Below, one piece after another: positions 15,697 to 24,727 of a DNA stretch of 50,844 nucleotides (its first letter is position 1; the number at the start of each line of letters is the position of its first letter). The notes below the pieces were generated by a model. That model was given only the letters and a program-made list of their open reading frames with translations, was not told the DNA's origin and did no database searches. The translations under genes were made by a program, and so were the position numbers. This stretch comes from Carboxylicivirga fragile. GTDB lineage: Bacteria; Bacteroidota; Bacteroidia; Bacteroidales; Marinilabiliaceae. The DNA is taken from NCBI GenBank assembly GCA_025499625.1, contig JAFMVD010000044.1, positions 1 to 50,844 on the forward strand, in the 5' to 3' direction.

Positions 15697-17694
15697 TTAT
15701 TTACTTGGATGAAAGACCTCTGGAGAAGTTATGGGCAGTTCACAAACCTTGTTTTCACATTTATAAATTAAGGTCTGCCCTTTAACGTATCTGTCTTTCA
15801 ACAAGAATATCTGGTCGTTATCCGAAACTGATCCTGCATAAACAACACCAGGTATTAATCGTTTTTGAAGCTGCTTTCTGTAAGAATCGACATCAGTACC
15901 GAGTATCGCTATTTCTTGCAAATGTTGATTATCCAAAACGGATAACAGTGCCCAACGCGCATAGTAACTTGGGTTCTTTTCGGCTTGCTCATACATCTTG
16001 GCTATCAGCATTTGAGCAATATCTCTAAACTCAGAGTGCTCACCTAACTGTGATAACTGCATCAGGTTTTTAGCCATAGTCGCCATGGATGATGGAATCA
16101 CATTATCCTGCGCATCTGTTTTTCGTGCAATTAACTGCTCACCCTTATCGGATGTATAATAGATTACTCCCTTAGATTCATCATAAAAATCGCGCAACAC
16201 AAGCTTATTAAGTGCTAATGCCTCTATGTAATAATCCGTGTTAAAAGTTATTTGGTATAAGGACAAAAATGCCTCAATCATAAGAGCATAATCATCCAGA
16301 AAGGCATCAATTTTAGCAACACCACTTTTTGAGGTACGCAACAATCTTCCATCATCCTGCTTTACAACCTTCAATAAATATTGCATGGCTCTCTCAGCCG
16401 CTTGTTTGTATTTATCGTCACCAAAGGCTTGGTATGCATCGCACAATCCTGTTATTGTTAAAGCATTCCATGCTGTCAGAATTTTGTCATCCAAACCAGG
16501 CCGCACTCTGCCTTTTCGTACCTCAAGTAGTTTATCCAACGATGCTTGTAGGTTTGTTTGAAAAGCCGGAAAATCAAGATTGTTGTTTGCTGCATATTCC
16601 TCACGCGTAATTGATCCATGAAGAATATTCACTCCATGCTCCCAATTACCACCGTCACTTATTTCAAAATATTTGAAGAAATGCTCATCCTCACCTAAAA
16701 TTTCTTTTAACTCGCTTCTTGTCCAGGTGTAAAACTTACCCTCTACACCTTCACTATCGGCATCCAGTGCCGAATAAAAAGCACCTTCGGGTGATTGCAA
16801 TTCACGCTGTAAAAATTGAAAAGTCTCCTCAACAATTCGCTCATACAATTTCTTACCCGAAGTTTTGTAGGCATTGCTGTATAATGATAAGAGCTGAGCA
16901 TTGTCGTAAAGCATTTTCTCAAAATGTGGCGCAAACCAGCGCTCATCGACCGAATAGCGCGAAAAACCTCCCCCAGCCTGATCGTATATTCCACCAGAAG
17001 CCATTTTATCCAGAGTGAGGCACACAAAGTCCATCAACTCCTCATCCCCTTTTAATACACCCAATTGATGAGCTAAATTAAGTGATACCGGCATAGGAAA
17101 CTTAGGTGCGCCACCATAGCCACCATAAGTATTATCAAAGCGAACCTTTGTATTCGAAATAATCAGTTCTTCATCAATACTAGGCACTGTTGTTACTATA
17201 TTAGGGAAATCATTTGAGCGTATACCCTTGGTGAGCTGCTTTGCTTGATCCAATAATTTTTCTCGCTCATTCGTATACAAAGCACTCAAACTCGTTAACA
17301 CTTCCAACCACTGATTCTTTGGAAAATAAGTACCTCCCCAAACCGGACGACCATCGGGCAAAGCGAAACAATTCAAGGGCCATCCTCCTCGACCTGTTAA
17401 GATCTGAACAGCCTCCATGTATATTTGATCCACATCGGGCCGCTCTTCTCGATCAACTTTTACACAAATAAAGTGTGCATTCATCAAATTGGCCACTTCT
17501 TCATCTTCGAACGATTCGTGCTCCATAACATGGCACCAATGACATGCTGAATAACCCACACTTATGAGTATCAATTTATCTTCATTTCTTGCCCTCTCAA
17601 AAGCCTCCTCACCCCAAGCATACCAATGGACTGGGTTATGTGCGTGTTGTAATAAATATGGGCTGGTTTCAGCTATTAATTTGTTCGAATTCAT
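15697..17694 (-). CDS. YyaL/DUF255-type thioredoxin-domain protein
   Basis: A 665-residue cytosolic protein of the YyaL (DUF255, spermatogenesis-associated 20-like) family. The N-terminal thioredoxin-like domain begins [21 protein letters not shown] and has the active-site pair Cys51-His-Trp-Cys54 ([14 protein letters not shown]), followed by the signature [17 protein letters not shown] and [10 protein letters not shown]. The rest is an alpha/alpha barrel related to N-acylglucosamine 2-epimerases and glycoside hydrolases (for example [20 protein letters not shown] and [14 protein letters not shown]). Length matches full-size family members. The reaction is unknown. It is a single gene with a 191-bp divergent upstream region. 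Confidence 0.93.
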   Translation of the reverse strand: MNSNKLIAETSPYLLQHAHNPVHWYAWGEEAFERARNEDKLILISVGYSACHWCHVMEHESFEDEEVANLMNAHFICVKVDREERPDVDQIYMEAVQILTGRGGWPLNCFALPDGRPVWGGTYFPKNQWLEVLTSLSALYTNEREKLLDQAKQLTKGIRSNDFPNIVTTVPSIDEELIISNTKVRFDNTYGGYGGAPKFPMPVSLNLAHQLGVLKGDEELMDFVCLTLDKMASGGIYDQAGGGFSRYSVDERWFAPHFEKMLYDNAQLLSLYSNAYKTSGKKLYERIVEETFQFLQRELQSPEGAFYSALDADSEGVEGKFYTWTRSELKEILGEDEHFFKYFEISDGGNWEHGVNILHGSITREEYAANNNLDFPAFQTNLQASLDKLLEVRKGRVRPGLDDKILTAWNALTITGLCDAYQAFGDDKYKQAAERAMQYLLKVVKQDDGRLLRTSKSGVAKIDAFLDDYALMIEAFLSLYQITFNTDYYIEALALNKLVLRDFYDESKGVIYYTSDKGEQLIARKTDAQDNVIPSSMATMAKNLMQLSQLGEHSEFRDIAQMLIAKMYEQAEKNPSYYARWALLSVLDNQHLQEIAILGTDVDSYRKQLQKRLIPGVVYAGSVSDNDQIFLLKDRYVKGQTLIYKCENKVCELPITSPEVFHPSK

Positions 17695-17862
17695 ATTCGT
17701 TTATTTTGAGAATTGGGTGTTTGACAAGCAATAAATTGCACCATTCCAAACATTAGAATCAACCACCTTGTAGTCATAAATACCAAACGTTATCGCAGCA
17801 TATCTGTTCAATAAGTCGTCAAGTATTTACTGCTTTGGCATTAATATTTTAAAAAAGCATAT

Positions 17863-17870
17863 TAAATTTG
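17863..17870 (+). promoter_or_regulatory. -7 box for the lipoprotein/DUF5723 pair
   Basis: TAAATTTG fits TAnnTTTG, 15 bases before the ATG at 17886. A TTTG occurs at 17834-17837, but the 25-bp spacing is too long, so the -33 element is uncertain. Confidence 0.4.
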
Positions 17871-17885
17871 TTTAATTTCAGTTCA

Positions 17886-18488
17886 ATGAAGTACTTATTA
17901 ATTATATCGCTATTAACCCTGTTAACAGGATGTCTTGGTTTGGATTCTAACCTGATTTCTGATAAAACAACCTATGGACCAAATGTGTCCTTAGCTGTTG
18001 GACAATACTTGGCACAATACGAAACCGTTGATGATCTGCCAATTATGACTCCAGTTTATGGTCACCCTTATACCTTTAGTGACACGGATACATTAGCTTT
18101 TAACATATCGGACAGCTTCGATTCACGCGAAAACATTGTTTCCATTTTGCTGCAGTTCGATATAATCAATCGATTCCCAGCAGACATACAGGTTAAACTA
18201 TATTACATCGATGAAAATGGAACAGATATTTACCTAACAGCTGGCGATGGTATTGAATTGGTAGCTGCAGTTTTAAATGAGCAAGGTGAAGTCTTCTCAC
18301 AAAATGGTACACTTACTAACTTTATGCTTCAGGAAGATCAAATTGATGGACTAATGACCACTGATAAAGTTGTAGTAGAAGTAGGTTTTATCGATTTTAT
18401 ATTAACTCCAGAGATAAGAGCTAATTTTAATGAATACATGGTTTTGACAGATTTAGGTGTTCAGAGCCAACTTATATTTGAGGATTAG
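17886..18488 (+). CDS. predicted lipoprotein upstream of a DUF5723 barrel
   Basis: A 200-residue lipoprotein; the start at 17886 gives MKYLLIISLLTLLTGC with a lipobox Cys16, and the six codons of frame before it are ignored. The mature part is beta-rich (PIMTPVYGHPYTFSDTDTLA, NIVSILLQFDIINRFPADIQ, KVVVEVGFIDFIL) and looks like an all-beta sandwich; no named family recognised. The stop codon is 4 bases from the start of the DUF5723 gene, so the two are surely co-transcribed. A periplasm-facing partner of that barrel protein is a reasonable inference. Confidence 0.8.
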   Translation: MKYLLIISLLTLLTGCLGLDSNLISDKTTYGPNVSLAVGQYLAQYETVDDLPIMTPVYGHPYTFSDTDTLAFNISDSFDSRENIVSILLQFDIINRFPADIQVKLYYIDENGTDIYLTAGDGIELVAAVLNEQGEVFSQNGTLTNFMLQEDQIDGLMTTDKVVVEVGFIDFILTPEIRANFNEYMVLTDLGVQSQLIFED

Positions 18489-18492
18489 CTGA

Positions 18493-19944
18493 ATGAACAA
18501 AACCTTTTCCAAACAGCTTATCCTACTAATTTTAACACTGGTACCATTACCATTGCTGGGGCAGCAGAACCTCACTTTGTTTTTAATGCATGATTTGCCC
18601 CAGGCTAATTTTGTTAATCCTGCAGTAGCGGCCAAATGCCCAACCGTAATTGGATTTCCGGGTTTAGCATCGATACATGCCAATTATAGCAATACTGCCT
18701 TTACTCTGCAAGACATACTTGCCACAAATAACGATTCGCTCTATTTTAACCCAAGCAAGGCCATTGACCAAATGAAAGGTCAGGAATTAGTGGCAGCCGA
18801 AACCCATTATACACCCATCTATTTTGGTCGCTGGATAAAGCAATCCTATTTCACATTTTCGATCACCGAGAAAGTAATTAGCTATAATACCATTAACAGT
18901 GATGCAGCAAAGCTTGCATGGTATGGCAACTCCTCTTTTCTTAAAAAGGAGGCCTCTTTAAAAGGCATCAGAGGCAACGGTAATCACTACCGCGAATACG
19001 CACTTGGTATTGCAAGCAGAACCAGTGATCGAATGCGGATTGGCATTAAAGCAAAACTGTTATTCGGAAAGGGTAATGTTTACATGCCCAAAACCGAAGG
19101 AAGCATTCGAACCAATGAGCGAAACTTTCAGATATATGGTGATTTGGACACGAAAATAAATTCTTCATTTCCAATAGATGTGGAAACTGATGATGAGGGA
19201 TATGTATCTGGTATTTCCTTAAAAGATAATGTTGATTGGATGGCTTACATGATGAATCGACGCAATTTGGGGTTTGCTATTGATTTTGGATTTATCTACG
19301 AATTAAATGAGAAAACTACTCTTTCAGGCAGTATGCTTGATTTAGGTTTAATCTCATGGAAAACAGACGTACATAACTTTGAGTCACGTGGCTCATTTCT
19401 TTATAAGGGTACTGGTGATGAGAGTGATTTTAACAACCCCAATTATTTTGAAGAATTGCGAGATAGCTTCGAAGACGAATTTGAGCCAATTCCTTCACAG
19501 TCGACCTATATCTCAAGATTAGTTCCACAAGTGTATCTGGGAGCAACACATACGCTTAATAAACATCTAAATGCTGGCGTTGTTGTTCGTAACGAGGTTT
19601 ACCGTAACAAATCGCATAGCTCTTTAACCCTTTCGGCCAATACCATGAACTATAAGAAGCTAAACGGCTCGGTTTCGTATTCAGTTATGAACGGGAGTTA
19701 TTTGAACTTTGGTGCAGGTATTGGCGCTAAATTGGGAGCAGTTCACATTCATGCCATAAGCGATAATTTATTAGCCTTTACAAATCTTTCAAACACAAGA
19801 AATGCCAATTTAAGAATTGGCATTAGTATTATTCCAGCTTGCGATCCGAGTGTAATGAAACCCAAGTCAAAAAATGGTATCTCCGCCTTGCCATGTTACA
19901 TTAGCCCATATAAGAGCGATCGTAAAAAGAAAAGACGAAGATAA
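18493..19944 (+). CDS. DUF5723 family outer-membrane protein
   Basis: A 483-residue beta-barrel protein of the Bacteroidota family DUF5723. A signal peptide (NKTFSKQLILLILTLVPLPL, ending near LLGQQ) is followed by the family-typical opening MHDLPQANFVNPAVAAKCP, which recalls PorV/FadL-like barrels (the N-P-A motif). Later strands alternate hydrophobic and polar residues. The C-terminus is basic (YKSDRKKKRRR), not an aromatic barrel end, so the tail probably extends past the last strand. It is the second gene of a pair with the lipoprotein and ends 6 bp from the convergent OB-fold lipoprotein gene with no visible terminator between. Cargo unknown. Confidence 0.85.
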   Translation: MNKTFSKQLILLILTLVPLPLLGQQNLTLFLMHDLPQANFVNPAVAAKCPTVIGFPGLASIHANYSNTAFTLQDILATNNDSLYFNPSKAIDQMKGQELVAAETHYTPIYFGRWIKQSYFTFSITEKVISYNTINSDAAKLAWYGNSSFLKKEASLKGIRGNGNHYREYALGIASRTSDRMRIGIKAKLLFGKGNVYMPKTEGSIRTNERNFQIYGDLDTKINSSFPIDVETDDEGYVSGISLKDNVDWMAYMMNRRNLGFAIDFGFIYELNEKTTLSGSMLDLGLISWKTDVHNFESRGSFLYKGTGDESDFNNPNYFEELRDSFEDEFEPIPSQSTYISRLVPQVYLGATHTLNKHLNAGVVVRNEVYRNKSHSSLTLSANTMNYKKLNGSVSYSVMNGSYLNFGAGIGAKLGAVHIHAISDNLLAFTNLSNTRNANLRIGISIIPACDPSVMKPKSKNGISALPCYISPYKSDRKKKRRR

Positions 19945-19950
19945 GTTTAG

Positions 19951-20664
19951 CTATTGCATTTTAACTTTTTTGGCTTCTTCTAAAATTACAGGGTATGAAT
20001 AACCAGCACCAAAATCCTTATTTAATCCTAGCTTACCAATAAATGTTACTTCATCACCAACAGAGAATAACTCATCCGTAGTTACGGTTAAGTCAAAATC
20101 GCCATTGTAGTTGCTGCCATCTTGAATATGCAACCAGTTAACACCTAATATGCCATTATTTACTTTCACAACTTTACCTCTCACAGTTACCCGTTTATCG
20201 GCAAAATCTTTCTGATTCTCGAAAATACGAGCAACACTTACTGCACCCTCTGGCTGGTCAATTGAAACATCCGTTTTACTAACAGCAGATTGTTTATTCA
20301 TTTTTTCCTGAATGGCCTCTTGCACAGGCTTAACTGCTTCGTAACGGATAGATTGCACAAAATAAACCGTTTCAAAAACGCGGCCCAATGCCTTACTTTC
20401 AAAATTTTTCATTTCTAAACCGCCATCGTAATATATTGTTTCCCCTTTATTTACAACTTCCTGAGGAATAGCAATCCAATTCTCTGCGCCATTCTCTTCT
20501 ACCAATAAATAAGTATACGATGCTGTTTGTATTACATCGCTTACCTCACCTCGGTGAGTTCCAAGAGGTAATTGTTCATTCGATTGATTTTTCTTAGGGG
20601 CATTCTGACATGATGAGACTACAAGAACGAGTGCGATTATCTGAAGCTTTAAAAATGTACGCAT
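19951..20664 (-). CDS. lipoprotein with OB-fold-like domains
   Basis: A 237-residue lipoprotein (MRTFLKLQIIALVLVVSSC, lipobox Cys19). The C-terminal part (about 155-235) shows a nucleic-acid-type OB-fold pattern: KDFADKRVTVRGKVVKVNNG, then NWLHIQDGS, FDLTVTTDELFSVGDEVTFI and GKLGLNKDFGAG. The N-terminal half (35-115: GTHRGEVSDVIQTASYTYLL, then ENWIAIPQEVV) resembles a second such domain. In secreted proteins this fold usually binds small ligands or other proteins rather than nucleic acid. It stands alone; a TACATTTG box on the minus strand at 20762-20769 might be its promoter, giving a leader of about 90 bases. Function unknown. Confidence 0.75.
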   Translation of the reverse strand: MRTFLKLQIIALVLVVSSCQNAPKKNQSNEQLPLGTHRGEVSDVIQTASYTYLLVEENGAENWIAIPQEVVNKGETIYYDGGLEMKNFESKALGRVFETVYFVQSIRYEAVKPVQEAIQEKMNKQSAVSKTDVSIDQPEGAVSVARIFENQKDFADKRVTVRGKVVKVNNGILGVNWLHIQDGSNYNGDFDLTVTTDELFSVGDEVTFIGKLGLNKDFGAGYSYPVILEEAKKVKMQ

Positions 20665-20860
20665 TGAATAATGAGTTTTTGAGATTTATATTAATTCACC
20701 TATCAAACAAGAAAGGTAGTAGCATGGTTCAAAATCATCTTTTGAATAAAGACTAATAACTCAAATGTAGTAAAAGTTAAGGTTCATTCGTCTTACTCCA
20801 TAAAAGGAGTAATTACTAAGAAAAATACCTAACTTTATATTACACTTTAATCCTTACACC

Positions 20861-21469
20861 ATGACAACAGAAGATCCTTCAATCAAAAAACTAAAAAGTT
20901 TTGCCAATCGCACCAACCGAAGTGTTCATTGTTCGGTGCAAGCCTATCCTACTAATGCTATGGCACGCGTTCGACATCATCAGCGGCTTTTACACATACC
21001 CAACAACGCAGATAATACAAGCCTATTAGTCTGCCATTACGATCCTAAAAAAATTGGTGACCTAGAAATATATTGTGGCGTCTTCTTTCCTGTTTCATCC
21101 AAAGATAAAATTGTAATACGACAAAAAGATATGTTGGATAAAATCAATATCTTTTCTAAAAACAAACGAGCTAAAACCGGTTACTCGGTTTTTGACTCTA
21201 AAACAATCATCAGTGAATGCTCTGACCATAGTCGATTAAAAATATTTCAAAACCAGAAAATTCAAGAAAAAATACTCGAAGCATTTGGTTTAGATTTAAG
21301 AATGAAAGCTGGACTGAATGCCATGAGTCTTGATTACATTAAAGAATTGGAAGGCAAACCACATTTAGGAATATACATTACCGGTGAATGGATACTTGAA
21401 GATGAAAAGCTCGAACAATTATTTAGTATAGCTGAAACCATCAGGAGTCAGATTTTGATGAATAATTAA
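20861..21469 (+). CDS. hypothetical protein at the head of the mod operon
   Basis: A 202-residue protein without signal peptide or membrane segments; no family recognised. Visible features are a basic N-terminal part (KSFANRTNRSVHCSVQAYP, later RVRHHQRLL), a strand-rich middle (TSLLVCHYDPKKIGDLEIYC), and a C-terminal helix. Its stop codon is only 16 bases before the modA ATG, so it is probably transcribed with the molybdate transporter genes. It could be a regulator or a cofactor-handling protein, but nothing in the sequence shows a DNA-binding helix-turn-helix or a MOP-type motif. Confidence 0.75.
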   Translation: MTTEDPSIKKLKSFANRTNRSVHCSVQAYPTNAMARVRHHQRLLHIPNNADNTSLLVCHYDPKKIGDLEIYCGVFFPVSSKDKIVIRQKDMLDKINIFSKNKRAKTGYSVFDSKTIISECSDHSRLKIFQNQKIQEKILEAFGLDLRMKAGLNAMSLDYIKELEGKPHLGIYITGEWILEDEKLEQLFSIAETIRSQILMNN

Positions 21470-21485
21470 CATCTTCACTAAAAGC

Positions 21486-22256
21486 ATGAAAACCACAAAA
21501 CTGTACAGCATTATTCTGGTCGCTTGTTTATTTATAATCAGTGGATGCACGCCCAAAAATAAAGACAAGTTAGAGCTTCGGATTTTTGCTGCCGCCAGTT
21601 TGGGCGAAGTAACTAAAGCATTGTCTGATTCTTTTCAAACCAAGTTTGAATGTACTGTTAAAACAAATATTGCTTCCAGCGGAACACTGGCCCAGCAGAT
21701 TTCACAAGGCGCAAATGCTGATATTTTTTTATCTGCAAATGAGCTTTGGATAAACTACCTTGACAGCCTTGGCTATCTGAAACAAGCTAAAAAAGTGGAC
21801 TTTGCAGAAAATAAGTTGGTGCTGATATGCCATAAGAGCTTAAAAATAGATCCAGTTTCCATCGATTCGGCATTTAACATCAAAACTCTGATTGGTAAGG
21901 GTAGAATTGCGATTGGTAATCCTAAACACGTACCGGTGGGACAATATGCACAACAGACGATCAATCATTTTAGGTGGAGAAAGGTTATAGAAGAGAATAT
22001 CATAACTGCTAATAATGCGCGTTCAACATTGATGTTGGTTGAAATGGGTGAAATACCATTTGGCATCGTTTACCGTTCCGATGCCTTACATTCTGATAAA
22101 GTAAAACTTATAGGTACCTTCCCATCTCATTCGCATGAAAACATTGTATACATAGCTTCATCATTAAATAAAAATAAAGCATCAAAGGCATTTATTGAGT
22201 TTATTCAATCTGAAACCGCAAAAAGCATTTACGTTGAACAAGGTTTAAAACCCTGA
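21486..22256 (+). CDS. modA: molybdate ABC transporter substrate-binding lipoprotein
   Basis: A 256-residue periplasmic-binding lipoprotein (lipobox LFIISGC, Cys21) that captures molybdate or tungstate for the ModBC transporter. Family hallmarks are LRIFAAASLGEVTKAL near the N-terminus, then NIASSGTLAQQISQGANADI (the SSG oxyanion-binding loop), FLSANELWINYL, GNPKHVPVGQYAQQ and FGIVYRSDALHS. Residues are placed as in other ModA proteins. Membrane anchoring through the lipid replaces the free periplasmic form of enterobacteria. modB and modC follow, but a small unrelated lipoprotein gene is interposed. Preference for tungstate over molybdate cannot be told. Confidence 0.93.
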   Translation: MKTTKLYSIILVACLFIISGCTPKNKDKLELRIFAAASLGEVTKALSDSFQTKFECTVKTNIASSGTLAQQISQGANADIFLSANELWINYLDSLGYLKQAKKVDFAENKLVLICHKSLKIDPVSIDSAFNIKTLIGKGRIAIGNPKHVPVGQYAQQTINHFRWRKVIEENIITANNARSTLMLVEMGEIPFGIVYRSDALHSDKVKLIGTFPSHSHENIVYIASSLNKNKASKAFIEFIQSETAKSIYVEQGLKP

Positions 22257-22349
22257 ATAATATTTTAATATCTTCTCTTGAAGTTCACAATCTCAAATTA
22301 AACGCAACCACTTCTATTATTATCCATCATACAACTAAAGATCAAGGTT

Positions 22350-22799
22350 ATGAATCAGACTCAATTAATCCTCATAATAATTTTAATTATTACCTTAGGT
22401 TGCAATGATGCGAATGACATTCCTATAGTAAAAGATATTTCTTTTGAAGAAATTGCCAAAAGTGCATTATACGGGAATGGTGAAGAAGGAATTTCTCAAT
22501 CGAACATGGTAATTCAAAATGAAAACGATTGGAAAAGTTTAATGACAAAAATGGATTCTTATAATAACGCTACGGAGAATTTCAATAAAAAAAACGTAGA
22601 TTTCGATTCCTATACTATAATTGCTGTTTTTTTAGAAATAAAAATGTACGGTCATGAAGTAGGCATCAATAAGGTGACAGAAAAAGAAAATCATTTATAT
22701 ATTTCAACCATTGAAAAGCAATCTATGGCTACAGTAATTTGTCAACCTTATAGTATAATTGAGATACCAAAAACAGAATTACCGATTATATTTGAATAA
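22350..22799 (+). CDS. small lipoprotein, PrcB-like, inside the mod operon
   Basis: A 149-residue lipoprotein (MNQTQLILIIILIITLGC, Cys18). The mature part follows the pattern of the PrcB-type domain known from protease-complex subunits: NENDWKSLMTKM, VDFDSYTIIAVFLEIKMYG, EVGINKVTEKENHLYIS, then a final strand. This assignment is tentative. It lies between modA (93 bp upstream) and modB (92 bp downstream) on the same strand. That is unusual, since modA and modB are normally adjacent; local AT content looks slightly higher than in its neighbours, which hints at insertion. No protease partner is adjacent. Confidence 0.7.
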   Translation: MNQTQLILIIILIITLGCNDANDIPIVKDISFEEIAKSALYGNGEEGISQSNMVIQNENDWKSLMTKMDSYNNATENFNKKNVDFDSYTIIAVFLEIKMYGHEVGINKVTEKENHLYISTIEKQSMATVICQPYSIIEIPKTELPIIFE

Positions 22800-22891
22800 T
22801 AAAGAAAAAGGCTTTTGAATTATACAACAATTAAAGCCCTAAAGAATGCTTATCTTTTGGCATTGATTCACTCAAAGAATGATGCTTAACA

Positions 22892-23599
22892 ATGACGGGA
22901 ATAGAATTACTCAGTTTTAACACCGCCGAAATTCAAGCCATTTTACTTTCCTTAAAAGTGGCTTTCTACTGTGCGCTTGTCTCGCTTCCTTTTGCCTTGT
23001 GGCTTGCTCACATCATGGCTCGTCGTTCATTTTATGGTAAATCAATTATCGAAAGTCTAGTGCACCTGCCCTTGGTGCTACCTCCCGTAACCACAGGCTA
23101 TCTTCTACTACTAATGTTCGGAACTAACGGTTGGATTGGTCAATGGCTTTACAGCACATTTAATATTAAAATAGCTTTCAGTTTTTATGCGGCTGTTCTT
23201 GCTTCTATCATCGTTTCGTTCCCCTTGATCGTTCGTTCCATACGCACAGCCATTGAAATGGTGGATACTGATCTTGAAGATGCCTCTCGCATATTGGGTG
23301 TTAATCGTTTAAAAACATTCTTCCGCATAACCGTTCCCTTAGCTTTGCCCGGCATAATCTCCGGAACCGTATTAGCCTTTGCCCGATCATTAGGTGAGTT
23401 TGGTGCCACCATAACCTTTGCTGGCAACATAGCAGGCGAAACACAAACCCTTCCTTTGGCCATTTATAGTAACATGCAGGTTCCTGGTCAGGAAGGAACA
23501 ACCCTTCGGTTGGTATTAGTGTCGGTTGTATTATCGTTTATTGTTATGGCAATTTCGGAATGGATGGTACGTAGAATGAAGGCACGTAAATTTAATTAG
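22892..23599 (+). CDS. modB: molybdate ABC transporter permease
   Basis: A 235-residue inner-membrane permease with five to six hydrophobic segments. The cytoplasmic EAA loop that contacts the ATPase is clear: EDASRILGVNRLKTFFRITV followed by PLALPGIISGTVLAFARSLG. The motif LVLPPVTTGYLLL near residue 65 is also typical of ModB. Length is standard. The modC ATG begins one base after its stop region (TAG G ATG), so translation is probably coupled. Together with ModA and ModC it imports molybdate. Confidence 0.95.
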   Translation: MTGIELLSFNTAEIQAILLSLKVAFYCALVSLPFALWLAHIMARRSFYGKSIIESLVHLPLVLPPVTTGYLLLLMFGTNGWIGQWLYSTFNIKIAFSFYAAVLASIIVSFPLIVRSIRTAIEMVDTDLEDASRILGVNRLKTFFRITVPLALPGIISGTVLAFARSLGEFGATITFAGNIAGETQTLPLAIYSNMQVPGQEGTTLRLVLVSVVLSFIVMAISEWMVRRMKARKFN

Positions 23600-23600
23600 G

Positions 23601-24683
23601 ATGGTAGAAACTAAGTTCAAATTAAAACAAGGTAATTTTAACTTCGCCATCAACGAAAAATTTGATGCTGGCATTACAGGTATTTATGGTCCTAGCGGCG
23701 CTGGAAAAACGTCTCTTCTAAAAGCAATTTCCGGATTAATAAAACCCCAAGAAGGAGTTATCAATATCAATGGTAATGAAGTATTTAATGCAGAAAACAA
23801 CACCAATATACCCGTTGAAAAACGACGCATTGGTTATGTATTTCAAGAAGGAAGACTGTTTCCTCACCTCAGTATTGAGCAGAACCTAAATTACGGTTTC
23901 AATAAGCACTCGCCCAAGCAACTGAGCTTCGATGCAGTAGTCGACTTACTTAATTTGAGGTCTCTTCTTAAACGAAAACCAAGTGCTATCTCTGGCGGCG
24001 AACGGCAACGAACCGCGCTTGGACGAGCTTTATTATCGTCGCCGGATATTTTATTACTCGACGAACCATTTTCAGCGGTTGATATTCATTTGCGAAGTCA
24101 GATTATTCCCTTTCTTTTAAAAATTCACAAAAGCATCGATATTCCAATTCTGGTTGTTAGCCACGATTTACCCGACCTTTTAAAACTGAGTAGTCGTTTA
24201 TGCCTTATAAATAATGGCCATTGTATTGGGCATGATGATTACCATGAATTATTGAAAAAGGAAACTTCATTAAAACTATTTGCATCTGATGCCATAATGA
24301 ATGCTATAACGATGACTGTAAAAGCCATCGACCCAGCGAAAGGACTTACGATTTTATCTAACAATGGCGATGAGAGCGATGTGCGCGTAAAGTGCGAAAA
24401 AAGTAAACTAACATATGGAATTGGCGAAGAACTAAAACTATTTATTAGTTCCGATGACATTGCGCTTTCCGAAAAAAAGGTAGAAGGTATAACCATTCAG
24501 AATCAGTTACAAGGAAACATTACGGACATAATAAAGCGAGAATCCACAAGTTTGTGTATTGTTGATGTAGGATTTAAACTGGTGGTTGAAATTACAGCTG
24601 AATCACAAAAACGAATGAACATTGAAGTTGGAAGTTTGGTTTGGTGCTTATTTAAATCAGTTGCCATTGATGTGGCAGGTTAA
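23601..24683 (+). CDS. modC: molybdate ABC transporter ATP-binding protein
   Basis: A 360-residue ATPase that drives molybdate import. Walker A GPSGAGKTS (30-38), Q-loop FQEGRLFPHL (81-90), signature SGGERQRT (131-138), Walker B ILLLDEP (150-156) and switch His188 (VSHDLPD) are all present. The C-terminal region (about 290-355: GITIQNQLQGNITDIIKRES, later SLCIVDVGFKLVVEITAESQ) fits the single MOP/TOBE domain that senses oxyanion in ModC. It ends the operon; 44 bp later the helicase gene begins with its own promoter box. Confidence 0.95.
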   Translation: MVETKFKLKQGNFNFAINEKFDAGITGIYGPSGAGKTSLLKAISGLIKPQEGVININGNEVFNAENNTNIPVEKRRIGYVFQEGRLFPHLSIEQNLNYGFNKHSPKQLSFDAVVDLLNLRSLLKRKPSAISGGERQRTALGRALLSSPDILLLDEPFSAVDIHLRSQIIPFLLKIHKSIDIPILVVSHDLPDLLKLSSRLCLINNGHCIGHDDYHELLKKETSLKLFASDAIMNAITMTVKAIDPAKGLTILSNNGDESDVRVKCEKSKLTYGIGEELKLFISSDDIALSEKKVEGITIQNQLQGNITDIIKRESTSLCIVDVGFKLVVEITAESQKRMNIEVGSLVWCLFKSVAIDVAG

Positions 24684-24700
24684 TAGCAATTTTTTAATCG

Positions 24701-24708
24701 TATCTTTG
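24701..24708 (+). promoter_or_regulatory. -7 box for the DEAD-box helicase gene
   Basis: TATCTTTG fits TAnnTTTG and lies 19 bases before the ATG at 24728, giving a short leader. No matching -33 TTTG at the proper distance. Confidence 0.45.
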
Positions 24709-24727
24709 TCGGAAATAATAGCATTAT

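Noticed and set aside
22810-22838. A terminator between the small lipoprotein gene and modB
   Set aside because: GGCTTT and AAAGCC can pair, but the stem is only six bases, the loop is long and no T-tract follows.
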